This document shows positions 26,936-34,976 of a stretch of DNA of 64,000 nucleotides, piece after piece. The notes under the pieces were generated by a model. The model was not told the origin of the DNA, did no database searches, and worked only from the letters and a program-made list of their open reading frames with translations. The DNA comes from an uncultured Winogradskyella sp. Its GTDB lineage: Bacteria; Bacteroidota; Bacteroidia; Flavobacteriales; Flavobacteriaceae. Made by a program: the position numbers and the translations under genes. The stretch lies in the NCBI RefSeq assembly GCF_947498345.1, contig NZ_CANMJY010000013.1, forward strand, positions 45,489 through 109,488, read 5' to 3'. Position 1 is the first letter of the stretch, and each line of letters begins with the position of its first letter.

Positions 26936-27235
26936 ATGAACACATCACATTTAGCATACGAAAACAAAAAACCTACTATACCAAGAGACCATGATCTAAT
27001 ACTAAGTGTATTATCAAAAAAACAAGGATTTACATATAAAGAAATAGGTTATGCAGTATACAAGAAACTTCTTTTAAATATTGAAACCAAAACAAAGGCA
27101 TTTGCTTGGAAGTATGACCCTAATAAGGTTTCAAGACGCTTAAAAGAGCTTGTTAGAAGTGGTAAGATAGAAGTTTTAGAGCAAAGAAAATGTACTAGAG
27201 CTAAATCTATGTGTAATTCTTATGTATTGGCTTAG
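26936..27235 (+). CDS. Winged-helix-like phage protein
   Basis: 99 residues. The pattern (RDHDLILSVLSKKQGFTYKE, then NKVSRRLKELVRSGKIEV) is that of a winged-helix DNA-binding domain, with the recognition helix at VSRRLKELVRSG. It lies directly before the replication genes, so a role in replication or early control is likely. It is preceded by a 170-base AT-rich spacer in which I see no other gene. Confidence 0.6.
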   Translation: MNTSHLAYENKKPTIPRDHDLILSVLSKKQGFTYKEIGYAVYKKLLLNIETKTKAFAWKYDPNKVSRRLKELVRSGKIEVLEQRKCTRAKSMCNSYVLA

Positions 27236-27236
27236 A

Positions 27237-27563
27237 ATGACACCGCTTTGGCTTATACATGAAAAATTAGTCAACTATTATAATGTTGATTATCTAACAC
27301 CTTTTAAAGACAGTAAAAAGAGTGAATCAATATACATTAGACAATTATTTCATTATCTATCAAGGACTTTAAATAAAAATCATATAAGCCTTCAGAGCAT
27401 AGGGGATTATTATTCGGATGTTACAGGTAACAAATGGAGTCATGCAACAGTAATGCATAGTATAACTAAAATTGAAGGCTATTTACAGCATGATAAAACA
27501 ATGATAAAAGAAGTTAATGAAATAAAAAAAATGTTTCCTAGTAAATTAAAAAACAATAATTGA
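27237..27563 (+). CDS. Free-standing DnaA domain IV-like protein
   Basis: 108 residues from the ATG that follows the preceding stop (TAGA-ATG); an upstream in-frame ATG at 27222 would overlap. The pattern matches the C-terminal DNA-binding domain of DnaA: a basic helix, then ISLQSIGDYYSD, the turn, and HATVMHSITKIEGYL (the DnaA signature helix). No AAA+ ATPase is present. It could recognise DnaA boxes on phage or host DNA and interfere with, or recruit, initiation. Confidence 0.65.
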   Translation: MTPLWLIHEKLVNYYNVDYLTPFKDSKKSESIYIRQLFHYLSRTLNKNHISLQSIGDYYSDVTGNKWSHATVMHSITKIEGYLQHDKTMIKEVNEIKKMFPSKLKNNN

Positions 27564-28342
27564 TGTACGTATATGTAATTAAATGCGCAAACTTCTATAA
27601 AATAGGATATAGTAAGAATCCTGAAGCAAGAAGAAAAACAATTCAAACCCATAATCCTTTAGATGTTAGGATATGCGCAACTTTAAAAACAGATAACGCT
27701 CAAGAATACGAAAGGTGGTTACATAAGTATTACTTAAGCAGAAGAAGTAGAGGAGAGTGGTTTGAGTTAAAACATGATGACTTGATGGATCTAAAAATTG
27801 AATGTGGTTTTAATTTCAAAATGGATATATCAAAAATACAAGATACCGACACATTGGACAATAAAGAGTATAAAGATGCTACTAAGAATATTAGGGCTAT
27901 AAACAATGAGTTTGAATCTTTGAGAGAGTATTACGAAGATATGTTAGATGCTGATTCAGATTCTGGTGCTTTTTTGAAATCTACTTTAATCAAATATGGA
28001 TTTAAATATTGCAAAGAAGCTATAGATGTTATGATAGATAGAAGCTATTCTTATAATCAACTACCTATTAAATTCAAGAGTATAGCAAAGTCATGTTGGA
28101 TGCGAGAGAATGACACTAAAGGCTATTTCATAAATAGACTAAAAGGGTTGTTTTGGGGCAAATTTGGTCGAAATTTTAATGACAACGAATTGCATGCTTT
28201 AGGAACGATATTTATTAGAGTTACCTCTGGAAATACAGAAGATGATATAAGTTGGGTTGACTCATTTCTTAAAAAACTTAATTCAATGTCATACAACACA
28301 GATTCAAATGGACTAATTGAAGAAATAAACGCCTTATGTTAA
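27563..28342 (+). CDS. T5orf172/GIY-YIG-like nuclease-domain protein
   Basis: 259 residues from the ATG that overlaps the previous stop (TGATG). The first ~95 residues are of the T5orf172/Mug113 class, a GIY-YIG-like fold: YVYVIKCANFYKIGYSKNP, then RRKTIQTHNP and ERWLHKYY. The C-terminal ~150 residues are a separate helical domain that I do not recognise. It lies between the DnaA-like gene and the initiator-like gene. Confidence 0.65.
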   Translation: MYVYVIKCANFYKIGYSKNPEARRKTIQTHNPLDVRICATLKTDNAQEYERWLHKYYLSRRSRGEWFELKHDDLMDLKIECGFNFKMDISKIQDTDTLDNKEYKDATKNIRAINNEFESLREYYEDMLDADSDSGAFLKSTLIKYGFKYCKEAIDVMIDRSYSYNQLPIKFKSIAKSCWMRENDTKGYFINRLKGLFWGKFGRNFNDNELHALGTIFIRVTSGNTEDDISWVDSFLKKLNSMSYNTDSNGLIEEINALC

Positions 28343-29184
28343 ATAGTTACGAACTTTCAAGACAATGGTTTGATTTTTCTTTTGAGAATCCAGAGAAAGT
28401 AAAACCTAACCATACTGCAATCTACTTTTTTATAATAGAGCATTGTAATAGATTAGGATGGAAAGAGCGTTTTGGACTACCTACAACGATGGCTATGGAA
28501 GCATTGGGAATAAAATCCTACAATACCTATATAAAATGCTTTAACGATTTAGTAGAATGGAAGTTTATAAAACTTATAGAGAAAAGTAAAAATCAATACT
28601 CATCTAACATTATTGCTATATCAAAATTTAACAAAGCACTAGATAAAGCACTAGATAAAGCATTGATAAATCACTCAACAAAGCATTGTCGTATCACTCA
28701 ACAAAGCATTGATAGTATAATAAAACAAATAAACCAATTAAACAATAAAACAATAAAACAAATAAACAATAAAACAATAGAGTTTTGCAATTTTTTAAAA
28801 GTCAATGAGCAAAATATATTCCGAAGTAGTGTTTCGTTATTCAACGTAATAGACCATGAAACCATAATAACCATAAAAGAAATAGAAAAAAATCTAAAAA
28901 ATGAATTTACATGGCGTGAAAATATAATTAAAAATTACCGAGAAGTTAATAAAGATTTTGATGAGAATGTTTTTAACAGCTATTTAGAACAATTTATAAA
29001 ATTGATTTCATCAGATGGGGAAGAATATAAAACTATACAAGACACAAAAAAGCACTTCAATAGGTGGCTAAAAATTGAAATAAAAAAGAAAAATGACACA
29101 AATAACAATGAAAAAAACGGAGCAAGTAACGACTTTAGAAGAAGAACGTTTGAGCGAGTTTCAGGTACTCACTCCAACAAGTAA
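28336..29184 (+). CDS. Replication initiator-like protein (winged-helix N-terminus)
   Basis: 282 residues. The N-terminal ~110 residues have the winged-helix pattern of phage replication/replisome-organiser proteins (NHTAIYFFIIEHCNRLGW; TTMAMEALGIKSYNTY). A repetitive, Asn/Gln/Lys-rich linker (KALDKALDKAL, QINQLNNKTIKQINNKTIE) follows, and a C-terminal module (about 190-260; KKHFNRWLKIEIKK) of the kind called DUF7833 in Bacteroidota. The DNA of the linker holds repeats and an AT-rich run, as an origin inside an initiator gene would. Confidence 0.7.
   Translation: MLNSYELSRQWFDFSFENPEKVKPNHTAIYFFIIEHCNRLGWKERFGLPTTMAMEALGIKSYNTYIKCFNDLVEWKFIKLIEKSKNQYSSNIIAISKFNKALDKALDKALINHSTKHCRITQQSIDSIIKQINQLNNKTIKQINNKTIEFCNFLKVNEQNIFRSSVSLFNVIDHETIITIKEIEKNLKNEFTWRENIIKNYREVNKDFDENVFNSYLEQFIKLISSDGEEYKTIQDTKKHFNRWLKIEIKKKNDTNNNEKNGASNDFRRRTFERVSGTHSNK
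28631..28795 (+). repeat. Iteron-like repeats and AT-rich tract: candidate phage origin
   Basis: AAAGCACTAGAT occurs twice in tandem (28633-28644, 28645-28656), then AAAGCATTGAT (28657-28667). The 19-base ATCACTCAACAAAGCATTG follows twice (28670-28688, 28693-28711). All five units share AAAGCAYT in one orientation. About 80 bases of very AT-rich, A-biased sequence follow. The order iterons then AT-rich region, inside the initiator gene, is that of lambda ori within gene O. Confidence 0.55.
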
Positions 29185-29839
29185 CACTCTACCAAAAGTT
29201 AGAACGTTCAAAGATGTGTTTAAATCACAATCCAAAACTCTAGGTCAATTAAATCGAGAATTTGATTTAGATTTTGTTATTGGTTTGATATCTGTTTGGC
29301 TTATTGAATTAAATGATTCCTCAAGTGTAAAAAACAAGATGAGTGACTCACAAATGGAATTTACAGCACACAGTATTTATGAAACATACAGTTTGAGAAT
29401 AGCTGATTTAGTACTGTTTTTTAAAAATGTAAAAGAAGGTGTTTACGGTGAATATTACGAAAAATTAAGCTCAGAAAAGATTATGCAATGGATGGCTAAA
29501 TACTATGATGAACGTTGTAAAATGGCAGAAAATTACCAAGACCTAGGAAGAGATAAGTTAAATTTAAATACTACAAAGATACACCCAAAAGTATCAGAAA
29601 TTATATTTAAGGATGTAGGTAAAGAGAAAGTAGATCATAGAATAGATTACAAAAATGGATTAGGAACAAGACTAAAAAATAAAATGGAAAAAACACAAGA
29701 AGAGTTTATAGACAGATTGAAAAAAGATGTCAAAACATCATCAAAAGAATCCTTAGAAAATTTGATTAAAACATGGTCAAAAAGGAACGATATGAAGATG
29801 TATGTAGAAATACTTGAAGAAGAATTAAAAAGTAGATAA
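29093..29839 (+). CDS. DUF6633-like phage protein
   Basis: 248 residues (an alternative ATG at 29108 would give 243). The central part (FDLDFVIGLISVWLIELN; MSDSQMEFTAHSIYETYSLRIADL, in part) follows the DUF6633 pattern common in Bacteroidota prophages beside replication genes. The C-terminal third is a charged helix. It overlaps the initiator-like gene by 92 bases. A helper role in replication is inferred from place. Confidence 0.6.
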   Translation: MTQITMKKTEQVTTLEEERLSEFQVLTPTSNTLPKVRTFKDVFKSQSKTLGQLNREFDLDFVIGLISVWLIELNDSSSVKNKMSDSQMEFTAHSIYETYSLRIADLVLFFKNVKEGVYGEYYEKLSSEKIMQWMAKYYDERCKMAENYQDLGRDKLNLNTTKIHPKVSEIIFKDVGKEKVDHRIDYKNGLGTRLKNKMEKTQEEFIDRLKKDVKTSSKESLENLIKTWSKRNDMKMYVEILEEELKSR

Positions 29840-29880
29840 ACCTAGCACTAAACCAATACAGTAAGACAAGGTAATTGTTT

Positions 29881-29937
29881 ATAACGTATTGTATATGGTG
29901 CGTTTGAGGTACGAAAATGCATTATATACGGTGTTAT
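29881..29937 (+). repeat. Imperfect palindrome left of the methylase gene
   Basis: ATAACGTATTGTATATGGTGC and GCATTATATACGGTGTTAT form an imperfect inverted repeat with outer ATAAC/GTTAT arms. The shape resembles integron attC sites, but the 7-base attC core rules are not met exactly. TGAGGTACGA in its loop is repeated at 29967-29976. Confidence 0.45.
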
Positions 29938-29962
29938 GCATCTGTAATTTTAAAAAACCGCC
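29930..29962 (+). repeat. Left arm of the inverted repeat flanking the methylase gene
   Basis: GGTGTTATGCA, five variable bases, then AATTTTAAAAAACCGCC. The complement of the right arm (30686-30717) matches 28 of these bases. The two arms face each other across the methylase gene. Confidence 0.7.
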
Positions 29963-29996
29963 TGCGTGAGGTACGAGGGCAAATAAAACATAAAGA

Positions 29997-30683
29997 ATGG
30001 AATTAAATAAAATATATAACGAAGATTGTCTTGAAACTTTAAATAGAATGAAAGACGAAAGTATTGATTGTGTAATAACAGACCCACCTTATAGTGGTTT
30101 AACTTCTAAAAGTAAAAACGGAAGATTCTCGAATAATTGCCATATTGAAATGGATGATATGAGCGAAAGAGCATTTTTGTTATTTATGAAACCAATATTT
30201 AGAGAAATGTATAGAGTTTTAAAAATGGGTAGCCATTTGTACTGCTTTACCGATTGGAAACAATTAAGAAATATGGCGGACTGTATAGAATTAGCAGGAT
30301 TTAAAATAGTAAATATAGTTTGTTGGAATAAAGGGCATTTTGGAACTGGTGCAGGTTATAGAAGCCAAAGCGAGTATTTTCTTGTATTTAGTAAAGGATT
30401 AGCAAATACTTTCAATTTAAGAAACGTAGGCAATGTAATAACTGTAAAAAGGGCAAAGGATTCTATACATCCTCACCAAAAGCCTACTGAATTACTAAAA
30501 ATATTAATAGAAAATAGCACAAACGAAAATGAAGTTGTTTATGATGCTTTTGCTGGTAGTGGCTCAACTTTAATAAGTGCTAAAGCATTAAAACGAAATT
30601 TTGTAGGTAGTGAGTTATCTGCTGATTATTGCGATAAGATAAATAAAATTATTAATGAGCCGAGTTTATTCACGCAAGAGTGA
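29997..30683 (+). CDS. DNA N6-adenine or N4-cytosine methyltransferase
   Basis: 228 residues. DPPY at 29-32 (motif IV) comes first and FAGSGST at 185-191 (motif I) last, which is the beta-class order. HPHQKPTELL (motif X region) lies between. It methylates an exocyclic amino group; target unknown. No restriction enzyme is adjacent, so it is an orphan methylase, probably protective. It is framed by inverted repeats 725 bases apart, and gaps of 157 and more than 400 bases on either side are unusual in this tightly packed phage, which suggests a separately acquired cassette. Confidence 0.9.
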   Translation: MELNKIYNEDCLETLNRMKDESIDCVITDPPYSGLTSKSKNGRFSNNCHIEMDDMSERAFLLFMKPIFREMYRVLKMGSHLYCFTDWKQLRNMADCIELAGFKIVNIVCWNKGHFGTGAGYRSQSEYFLVFSKGLANTFNLRNVGNVITVKRAKDSIHPHQKPTELLKILIENSTNENEVVYDAFAGSGSTLISAKALKRNFVGSELSADYCDKINKIINEPSLFTQE

Positions 30684-30685
30684 GT

Positions 30686-30717
30686 GGCGGTTTTTTAAAA
30701 TTATTGTGCATAACACC
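30686..30717 (-). repeat. Right arm of the inverted repeat flanking the methylase gene
   Basis: GGCGGTTTTTTAAAATTATTGTGCATAACACC read on the plus strand in two parts (GGCGGTTTTTTAAAATTA then TTGTGCATAACACC) is the reverse complement of the left arm apart from a 4-5 base core. It starts 2 bases after the methylase stop. Confidence 0.7.
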
Positions 30718-30809
30718 AAAATATGTTTCGTTTTAATGGAATATATTGACTGTTATCAACAGTTGTAAAACACTAAAAATCAATAAAATAACCTTGTAAA
30801 ATAGGGTAA

Positions 30810-31001
30810 AAAATCGTAAATTATAGTAAGGAAACACTAGCAATAATTATAATATTTATCACATTTGGTTTAATAATATCAGTTATAGTATTAACAAATT
30901 TTCTACTAAAAGAAATGAAAAACTCAGAGTATTGGGAAAACGAGTACAAAAAGATTAATAAATACAATATTGAACTTTTAAGAAAAGAGATTAACCAATA
31001 A
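30810..31001 (+). CDS. Possible small membrane protein without a canonical start
   Basis: The frame is open from 30810 and encodes a hydrophobic helix (LAIIIIIFITFGLISVIVL) followed by a charged coil ending EKEINQ-like (KEINQ). The only ATG (30915) lies after the helix and would give a 28-residue soluble peptide. Either an ATC start is used, the start has been lost, or this is chance in AT-rich DNA. Confidence 0.25.
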   Translation, partial: KIVNYSKETLAIIIIFITFGLIISVIVLTNFLLKEMKNSEYWENEYKKINKYNIELLRKEINQ

Positions 31002-31135
31002 ACAAATCTATTAAAAACGTAAACGCAATGGAAAAACCAAATACAACTAATAAAATAACTATGAGTACTTAGACAAAGTAAATACTGATCTAAAAGAACT
31101 AACTAAACAAAACTAAAGTATTAAATAATATCGAA

Positions 31136-31294
31136 ATGAAATCAATAGAACAATTAAAATGGGAAGAAGAACTGATGAATAATCGTTTAAAAGACCAACA
31201 ACAAAAAAAAGATTATAACGAAGAAAAGGAAAAGTGTTTAGACTGTGGATCTTATTTAAATTCACACGACCATTGCCCTAGATGTGATTATTAA
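31136..31294 (+). CDS. Small zinc-ribbon protein
   Basis: 52 residues: a charged helix and then two Cys pairs (CLDCGSYLNSHDHCPRCDYY), a typical rubredoxin-like zinc ribbon. The next gene begins 11 bases later. Likely a small DNA- or protein-binding factor. Confidence 0.6.
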   Translation: MKSIEQLKWEEELMNNRLKDQQQKKDYNEEKEKCLDCGSYLNSHDHCPRCDY

Positions 31295-31305
31295 AAAAAA
31301 TAACA

Positions 31306-31653
31306 ATGAATAATCTATTAACAGGTAAGTGTAAAGAGGCTTTTAAAAATTGGGCAATAAAACAAAATTATTTAGAAATAAGTTTAGGCGTGTTATCACT
31401 TAGAAACGGAATGATATTAACTAGCTTCTATCAACTTCCCTTTTCTATGCAATATGGTGTATATGTAGACTTCTTCGACGAACAAGGAATAGGTGTAGAC
31501 ATTGAGGCGATAACAAGTAAGCTGTATAATTTTAGTGTGCATCATTGGAAAATAGAACACTTTACATCTAATCAAATATATAGAACAAGACCAGAAGCCC
31601 GAAAACAAGCAATTATAAAAGCTAATTTAATATTCATAGAAAACCATGGTTGA
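31306..31653 (+). CDS. Hypothetical phage protein
   Basis: 115 residues, helix-strand mix, with EAFKNWAIKQN at the start and RPEARKQAIIKANLIF at the end. This pattern recurs in Bacteroidota phages near nuclease genes, but it has no known function. The stop overlaps the HNH endonuclease start by 8 bases. Confidence 0.6.
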   Translation: MNNLLTGKCKEAFKNWAIKQNYLEISLGVLSLRNGMILTSFYQLPFSMQYGVYVDFFDEQGIGVDIEAITSKLYNFSVHHWKIEHFTSNQIYRTRPEARKQAIIKANLIFIENHG

Positions 31654-32296
31654 TATTAAAGGTTTTGAAGGATTGTACGCAGTAAATAAGAAAGGTGAAG
31701 TATATTCTTTTGTTAGCAATAAATACTTATCACTGATTGGTAAAAAAGATTGGTATCAAACTGTAACATTATGTAAAGAAAAAATAAAATATGTATCATT
31801 AGTACACAGATTAGTTGCTAAAACGTTTATACCTAATCCAGAAAATAAACCATGTGTAAACCACAAAAACGGAATAAAATCAGACAATAGAGTAATTAAC
31901 TTAGAATGGTGTACGTTTTCAGAAAATAGTTTGCACGCCATAAAAACTAAACTAAAGATAATAAAAAAAGGGAAGGATCATCATTTGTATGGAAAAACAG
32001 CACACAATAAAGGGATAACCAAAAAGAAAATCATAAAATGTAACCAATGTAGTAAAGGTTTTATGGCATACCCAGATAGCAATAGAAAATATTGTTCTAG
32101 AGAATGCTACAACAAACAACCAAAAAACAATAAAGGTGTTTCTAAATACATTCCAAAAGAATGCGAGTATTGTAAAAAGAAGTTTAAACCCAAAAACTCT
32201 AAAACAAGATTTTGTTCAAGAAGTTGTGTACAAACCCAAAGACAATATATAATAAAAAAACAAAAAGCTAATAAATTATTTAATAACAAATTATAG
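31646..32296 (+). CDS. NUMOD4-HNH endonuclease with two extra zinc fingers
   Basis: 216 residues. NUMOD4 (about 1-45; IKGFEGLYAVNKKGEVYSF) is followed by HNH (about 50-95; VHRLVAKTFIPNPENKPCVN, then HKNG and NLEWCTFSEN). Two fingers of C-x2-C...C-x3-C form come after (CNQCSKGF...CSRECY; CEYCKKKF...CSRSCV). The layout is that of a free-standing homing endonuclease. HNH nucleases beside terminase can also help DNA packaging. Confidence 0.85.
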   Translation: MVDIKGFEGLYAVNKKGEVYSFVSNKYLSLIGKKDWYQTVTLCKEKIKYVSLVHRLVAKTFIPNPENKPCVNHKNGIKSDNRVINLEWCTFSENSLHAIKTKLKIIKKGKDHHLYGKTAHNKGITKKKIIKCNQCSKGFMAYPDSNRKYCSRECYNKQPKNNKGVSKYIPKECEYCKKKFKPKNSKTRFCSRSCVQTQRQYIIKKQKANKLFNNKL

Positions 32297-32314
32297 ATAT
32301 TGAATAAAAATCAC

Positions 32315-32338
32315 TATCTTTACTTAGACTAATTCTAA
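32315..32338 (+). promoter_or_regulatory. Putative promoter element with operator-like repeat
   Basis: TATCTTTA (32315-32322), close to TAnnTTTG, is followed at once by TTAGACTAATTCTAA (32324-32338), another TTAGA-N5-TCTAA inverted repeat like the two at 21.6 kb. A bound protein would cover the start point of transcription of the GIY-YIG gene and probably the packaging genes. Confidence 0.4.
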
Positions 32339-32344
32339 ATAATA

Positions 32345-32890
32345 ATGCCAACAGAAAAGACTCTTGATAAACATAAGTTAGTAATTGACGAATGGTTTGT
32401 AAATGGTTGGAATGGATTTACTAAACCGAATTTAAAATATTACGTTTATGCTTTAATTAACCCTATGGATAATAAACCTTTTTACATAGGAAAAGGGAAA
32501 AATAAGAGGGCAAAAAGACATCTATCAGAAGTTAAAAAAGGCAATATAGTTAATCACAAAAAACACTTTATTATTCAACAATTAATCAGTGTTGGCTTAA
32601 AGCCTAGTATTGCAGTTATAGAAAATAACTTAACAGAAACGGAATCCTATAAAATAGAATCTTACCTAATAAATAACTTTAAGGAAAATCTAAGCAATAT
32701 ACAAAGCGGAAGATTGACTAAGCAACAAAAATATGTTCTTTGGGCAGAAACCGAATTACTAAAATTAAAGTCGTATAACCAATTGAAGTTTGTAGAAAAA
32801 AGAAGTAAAGAGATGTTATCTTTATATTTAAGAAACGTAAAACTTCTTTTTAATATAATAGAAGGAAAAGTTATTTGGCATCCAAACTAA
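32345..32890 (+). CDS. GIY-YIG nuclease-domain protein
   Basis: 181 residues. The GIY-YIG core is at about 31-105: YYVYALINPMDNKPFYIGKGK, given in parts YYVYALINP and FYIGKGK, then KRHLSE and ETESYKIESYLI (Glu). The type is close to the LEM3-like group. It sits 6 bases before the terminase small subunit. Probably a selfish homing nuclease, or one that helps packaging. Confidence 0.82.
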   Translation: MPTEKTLDKHKLVIDEWFVNGWNGFTKPNLKYYVYALINPMDNKPFYIGKGKNKRAKRHLSEVKKGNIVNHKKHFIIQQLISVGLKPSIAVIENNLTETESYKIESYLINNFKENLSNIQSGRLTKQQKYVLWAETELLKLKSYNQLKFVEKRSKEMLSLYLRNVKLLFNIIEGKVIWHPN

Positions 32891-32896
32891 TTATAT

Positions 32897-33388
32897 ATGA
32901 GTGCACCAATAGGAAATAAGTTTTGGGAAATGGCTGACCCAACTAAAATAGGAAGACCATTAGAGTTTAAAACACCAGAAGAATTATGGAAAAGAGCTTG
33001 TGATTACTTTAAGTGGTGTGATGAAAATCCATTCAAAGAAGAAAAAATATTTCATCATCAAGGAAACATCACTAAGGCGTCAATTAACAAAATGAGAGCT
33101 TATACATTTAAAGAGCTATGTTTATTTTTAGGTGTTAATAAAGATTATTTTACTGAATTTAATCAAATTAAACATAAAGACTTTTCGGGAATCATAACGC
33201 GCATACATGATGTTATATATACTCAAAAGTTCACAGGAGCAGCAGCAGACTTGTTAAATCCAAATATAATTGCAAGAGAATTAGGGCTTGCTGAAAAGAA
33301 AGATTTAGAGGTTGTTACCAACTTAACACCTGAACAAAGAAAGGCGGAGTTAGCACAACTTAAAGCTTTAATTGATGAGTCTAACTGA
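32897..33388 (+). CDS. terS: Terminase small subunit (gp3-like)
   Basis: 163 residues. The pattern GRPLEFKTPEELWKRACDYF and the C-terminal FTGAAADLLNPNIIARELGL are those of the DNA-packaging gp3/terminase small subunit family. It binds the pac or cos site and loads the large subunit. It overlaps terL by 14 bases. Confidence 0.88.
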   Translation: MSAPIGNKFWEMADPTKIGRPLEFKTPEELWKRACDYFKWCDENPFKEEKIFHHQGNITKASINKMRAYTFKELCLFLGVNKDYFTEFNQIKHKDFSGIITRIHDVIYTQKFTGAAADLLNPNIIARELGLAEKKDLEVVTNLTPEQRKAELAQLKALIDESN

Positions 33389-34823
33389 TAGGCAGATATT
33401 AAGATTAAAAGAATTACTTAATCTAGAAAAAAGAGATAATCTTTTTGAAGGTTTAGAGATCTTTAATAATAAAACTTCACCTAATTACAAATTACTTTAC
33501 AACTCTATAACCTCGCAAAAGTGGGGATATAATAAAAAAGGCAAACCAAAATTATTATCTGGCTATACAGGTGCAGTATTAGAAGGTAGCTCAAGAAGTA
33601 CTAAAACTTGGGCTAGTGTGTTTATTATAATATATCTAACAACAATAAAACACAAAGATAAGGGTTGTACGATAAACATCTATAGAGAAACTTACAACGA
33701 ATTTAAGACAACGCTTTACGATGATTTTAAGCGTGTTTTAGACATGTTTGGGTTAGATAATATATTTCATAGAGCTAAAGACGTAACAAGCTTTAAAATA
33801 GGTAGATCAGTAATTAACTTCTTAGGCAATGGTAAATTGGGTGGTGGTTGCGATTACGCTTTCTTAAATGAAGTTATGTTTATAGATTTTGAAGTATTTA
33901 AACAAGTTAAAATGCGTTGTCGTTATTTTTGGTGGATGGATTTTAACCCTTGCTTCACAGATCATTGGGTATTTAATAAAGTGATACATAGAACAGATGT
34001 AGCATATTTAAGAACAACCTTTAAAGATAATCCTTTTATATCACCAAACGAGCTAAATGAAATATTAGGCTACGAACCTTTTTTACCTGGTAGTTACGAA
34101 GTAACTGAAGATGATATATTGTATAATGGAAAACCTATATCAGATAAAAACCAACCACCACCACATCCTAAGAATGTAACACAAGGAACTGCAAGTTTAT
34201 TTGATTGGAAAGTATACGGATTAGGGCTTAGAGGTGCTATGGAAGGTGTTATATTTCCTAACGTAACATACATAGATGAGTTTCCGCAATTAGATTATAT
34301 TTATGCTAATGACTTTGGGTTTACAAATGATCCTAACGCTTTTGGAAGGTACACAGAAACAGAAACTGAAATATTTATTGAGCCTTTAATATATCAGCCA
34401 ATTGATACACCAGAAGCTTTAGCAGAACACTATGAGTTTTTAGAAGTCGAGGATTATAAGCAAATAGCTTGCGATAGTTCAGATAAGTATACAGGAGAAA
34501 ACAAAGGAACTGTAGAAATGGTTAGCGGTATTAATGATTTAGGCTATGTAAATGCTTTTAAGATAAGAAAGAATATGTCTGTAATGTATTGGCTTGGTTC
34601 TATGAAGAAAAAGAAAATACATATAGTTAAAAATGAATATACATACGAAGGTATACCACTATGGCGATACGCTAAAAAAGAGCAACAAAACTATAAGTTT
34701 AAAGAGATTAATGGGATAGCTATAAACCAACCAGCTGACAAGTACAATCATATTTGGGATATGGGAAGATATGGTCACATGGCATGGAACGATAATTTGG
34801 ATTTAGAAGTAGAGTGGGAATAA
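33375..34823 (+). CDS. terL: Terminase large subunit
   Basis: 482 residues from the ATG at 33375, inside terS. The ATPase shows a Walker A-like GSSRSTKT (71-78) and a Walker B region (DYAFLNEV, about 160). The nuclease half has DFGFTNDPNAF (about 310) and ACDSSDKYTG (about 367), the acidic residues that bind metal. It cuts and pumps phage DNA into the capsid through the portal. Confidence 0.92.
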   Translation: MSLTDRQILRLKELLNLEKRDNLFEGLEIFNNKTSPNYKLLYNSITSQKWGYNKKGKPKLLSGYTGAVLEGSSRSTKTWASVFIIIYLTTIKHKDKGCTINIYRETYNEFKTTLYDDFKRVLDMFGLDNIFHRAKDVTSFKIGRSVINFLGNGKLGGGCDYAFLNEVMFIDFEVFKQVKMRCRYFWWMDFNPCFTDHWVFNKVIHRTDVAYLRTTFKDNPFISPNELNEILGYEPFLPGSYEVTEDDILYNGKPISDKNQPPPHPKNVTQGTASLFDWKVYGLGLRGAMEGVIFPNVTYIDEFPQLDYIYANDFGFTNDPNAFGRYTETETEIFIEPLIYQPIDTPEALAEHYEFLEVEDYKQIACDSSDKYTGENKGTVEMVSGINDLGYVNAFKIRKNMSVMYWLGSMKKKKIHIVKNEYTYEGIPLWRYAKKEQQNYKFKEINGIAINQPADKYNHIWDMGRYGHMAWNDNLDLEVEWE

Positions 34824-34976
34824 GAATTATTTTTAATACATACAGAACCTCAAACGACATATTTTTAGTCTAGACACCGTAAAAAATGAGACAAATATTA
34901 AAATACTGAACCTACAGCGATACTTTTTTGATTAACTTATGCAGCTTAAAACTTAAAAAAACCTTATCTTTAATTC

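Larger units (their letters stand above)
30684..31135. other. 452-base stretch with repeats and only doubtful small frames
   Basis: It contains the right repeat arm, a second ATAAC...GTTAT palindrome (30710-30756), a small hairpin (CTGTTATCAACAG near 30,751), a frame 30810-31001 that encodes a membrane helix but has no ATG before it, and a 14-codon frame at 31028 that seems to be cut off by a frameshift. No firm gene. Confidence 0.5.

Noticed and set aside
28631..28711. Short direct repeats as a CRISPR array
   Set aside because: Repeats are 11-19 bases with spacers of 0-4 bases and lie within a coding frame; no cas genes are present. Iterons explain them better.
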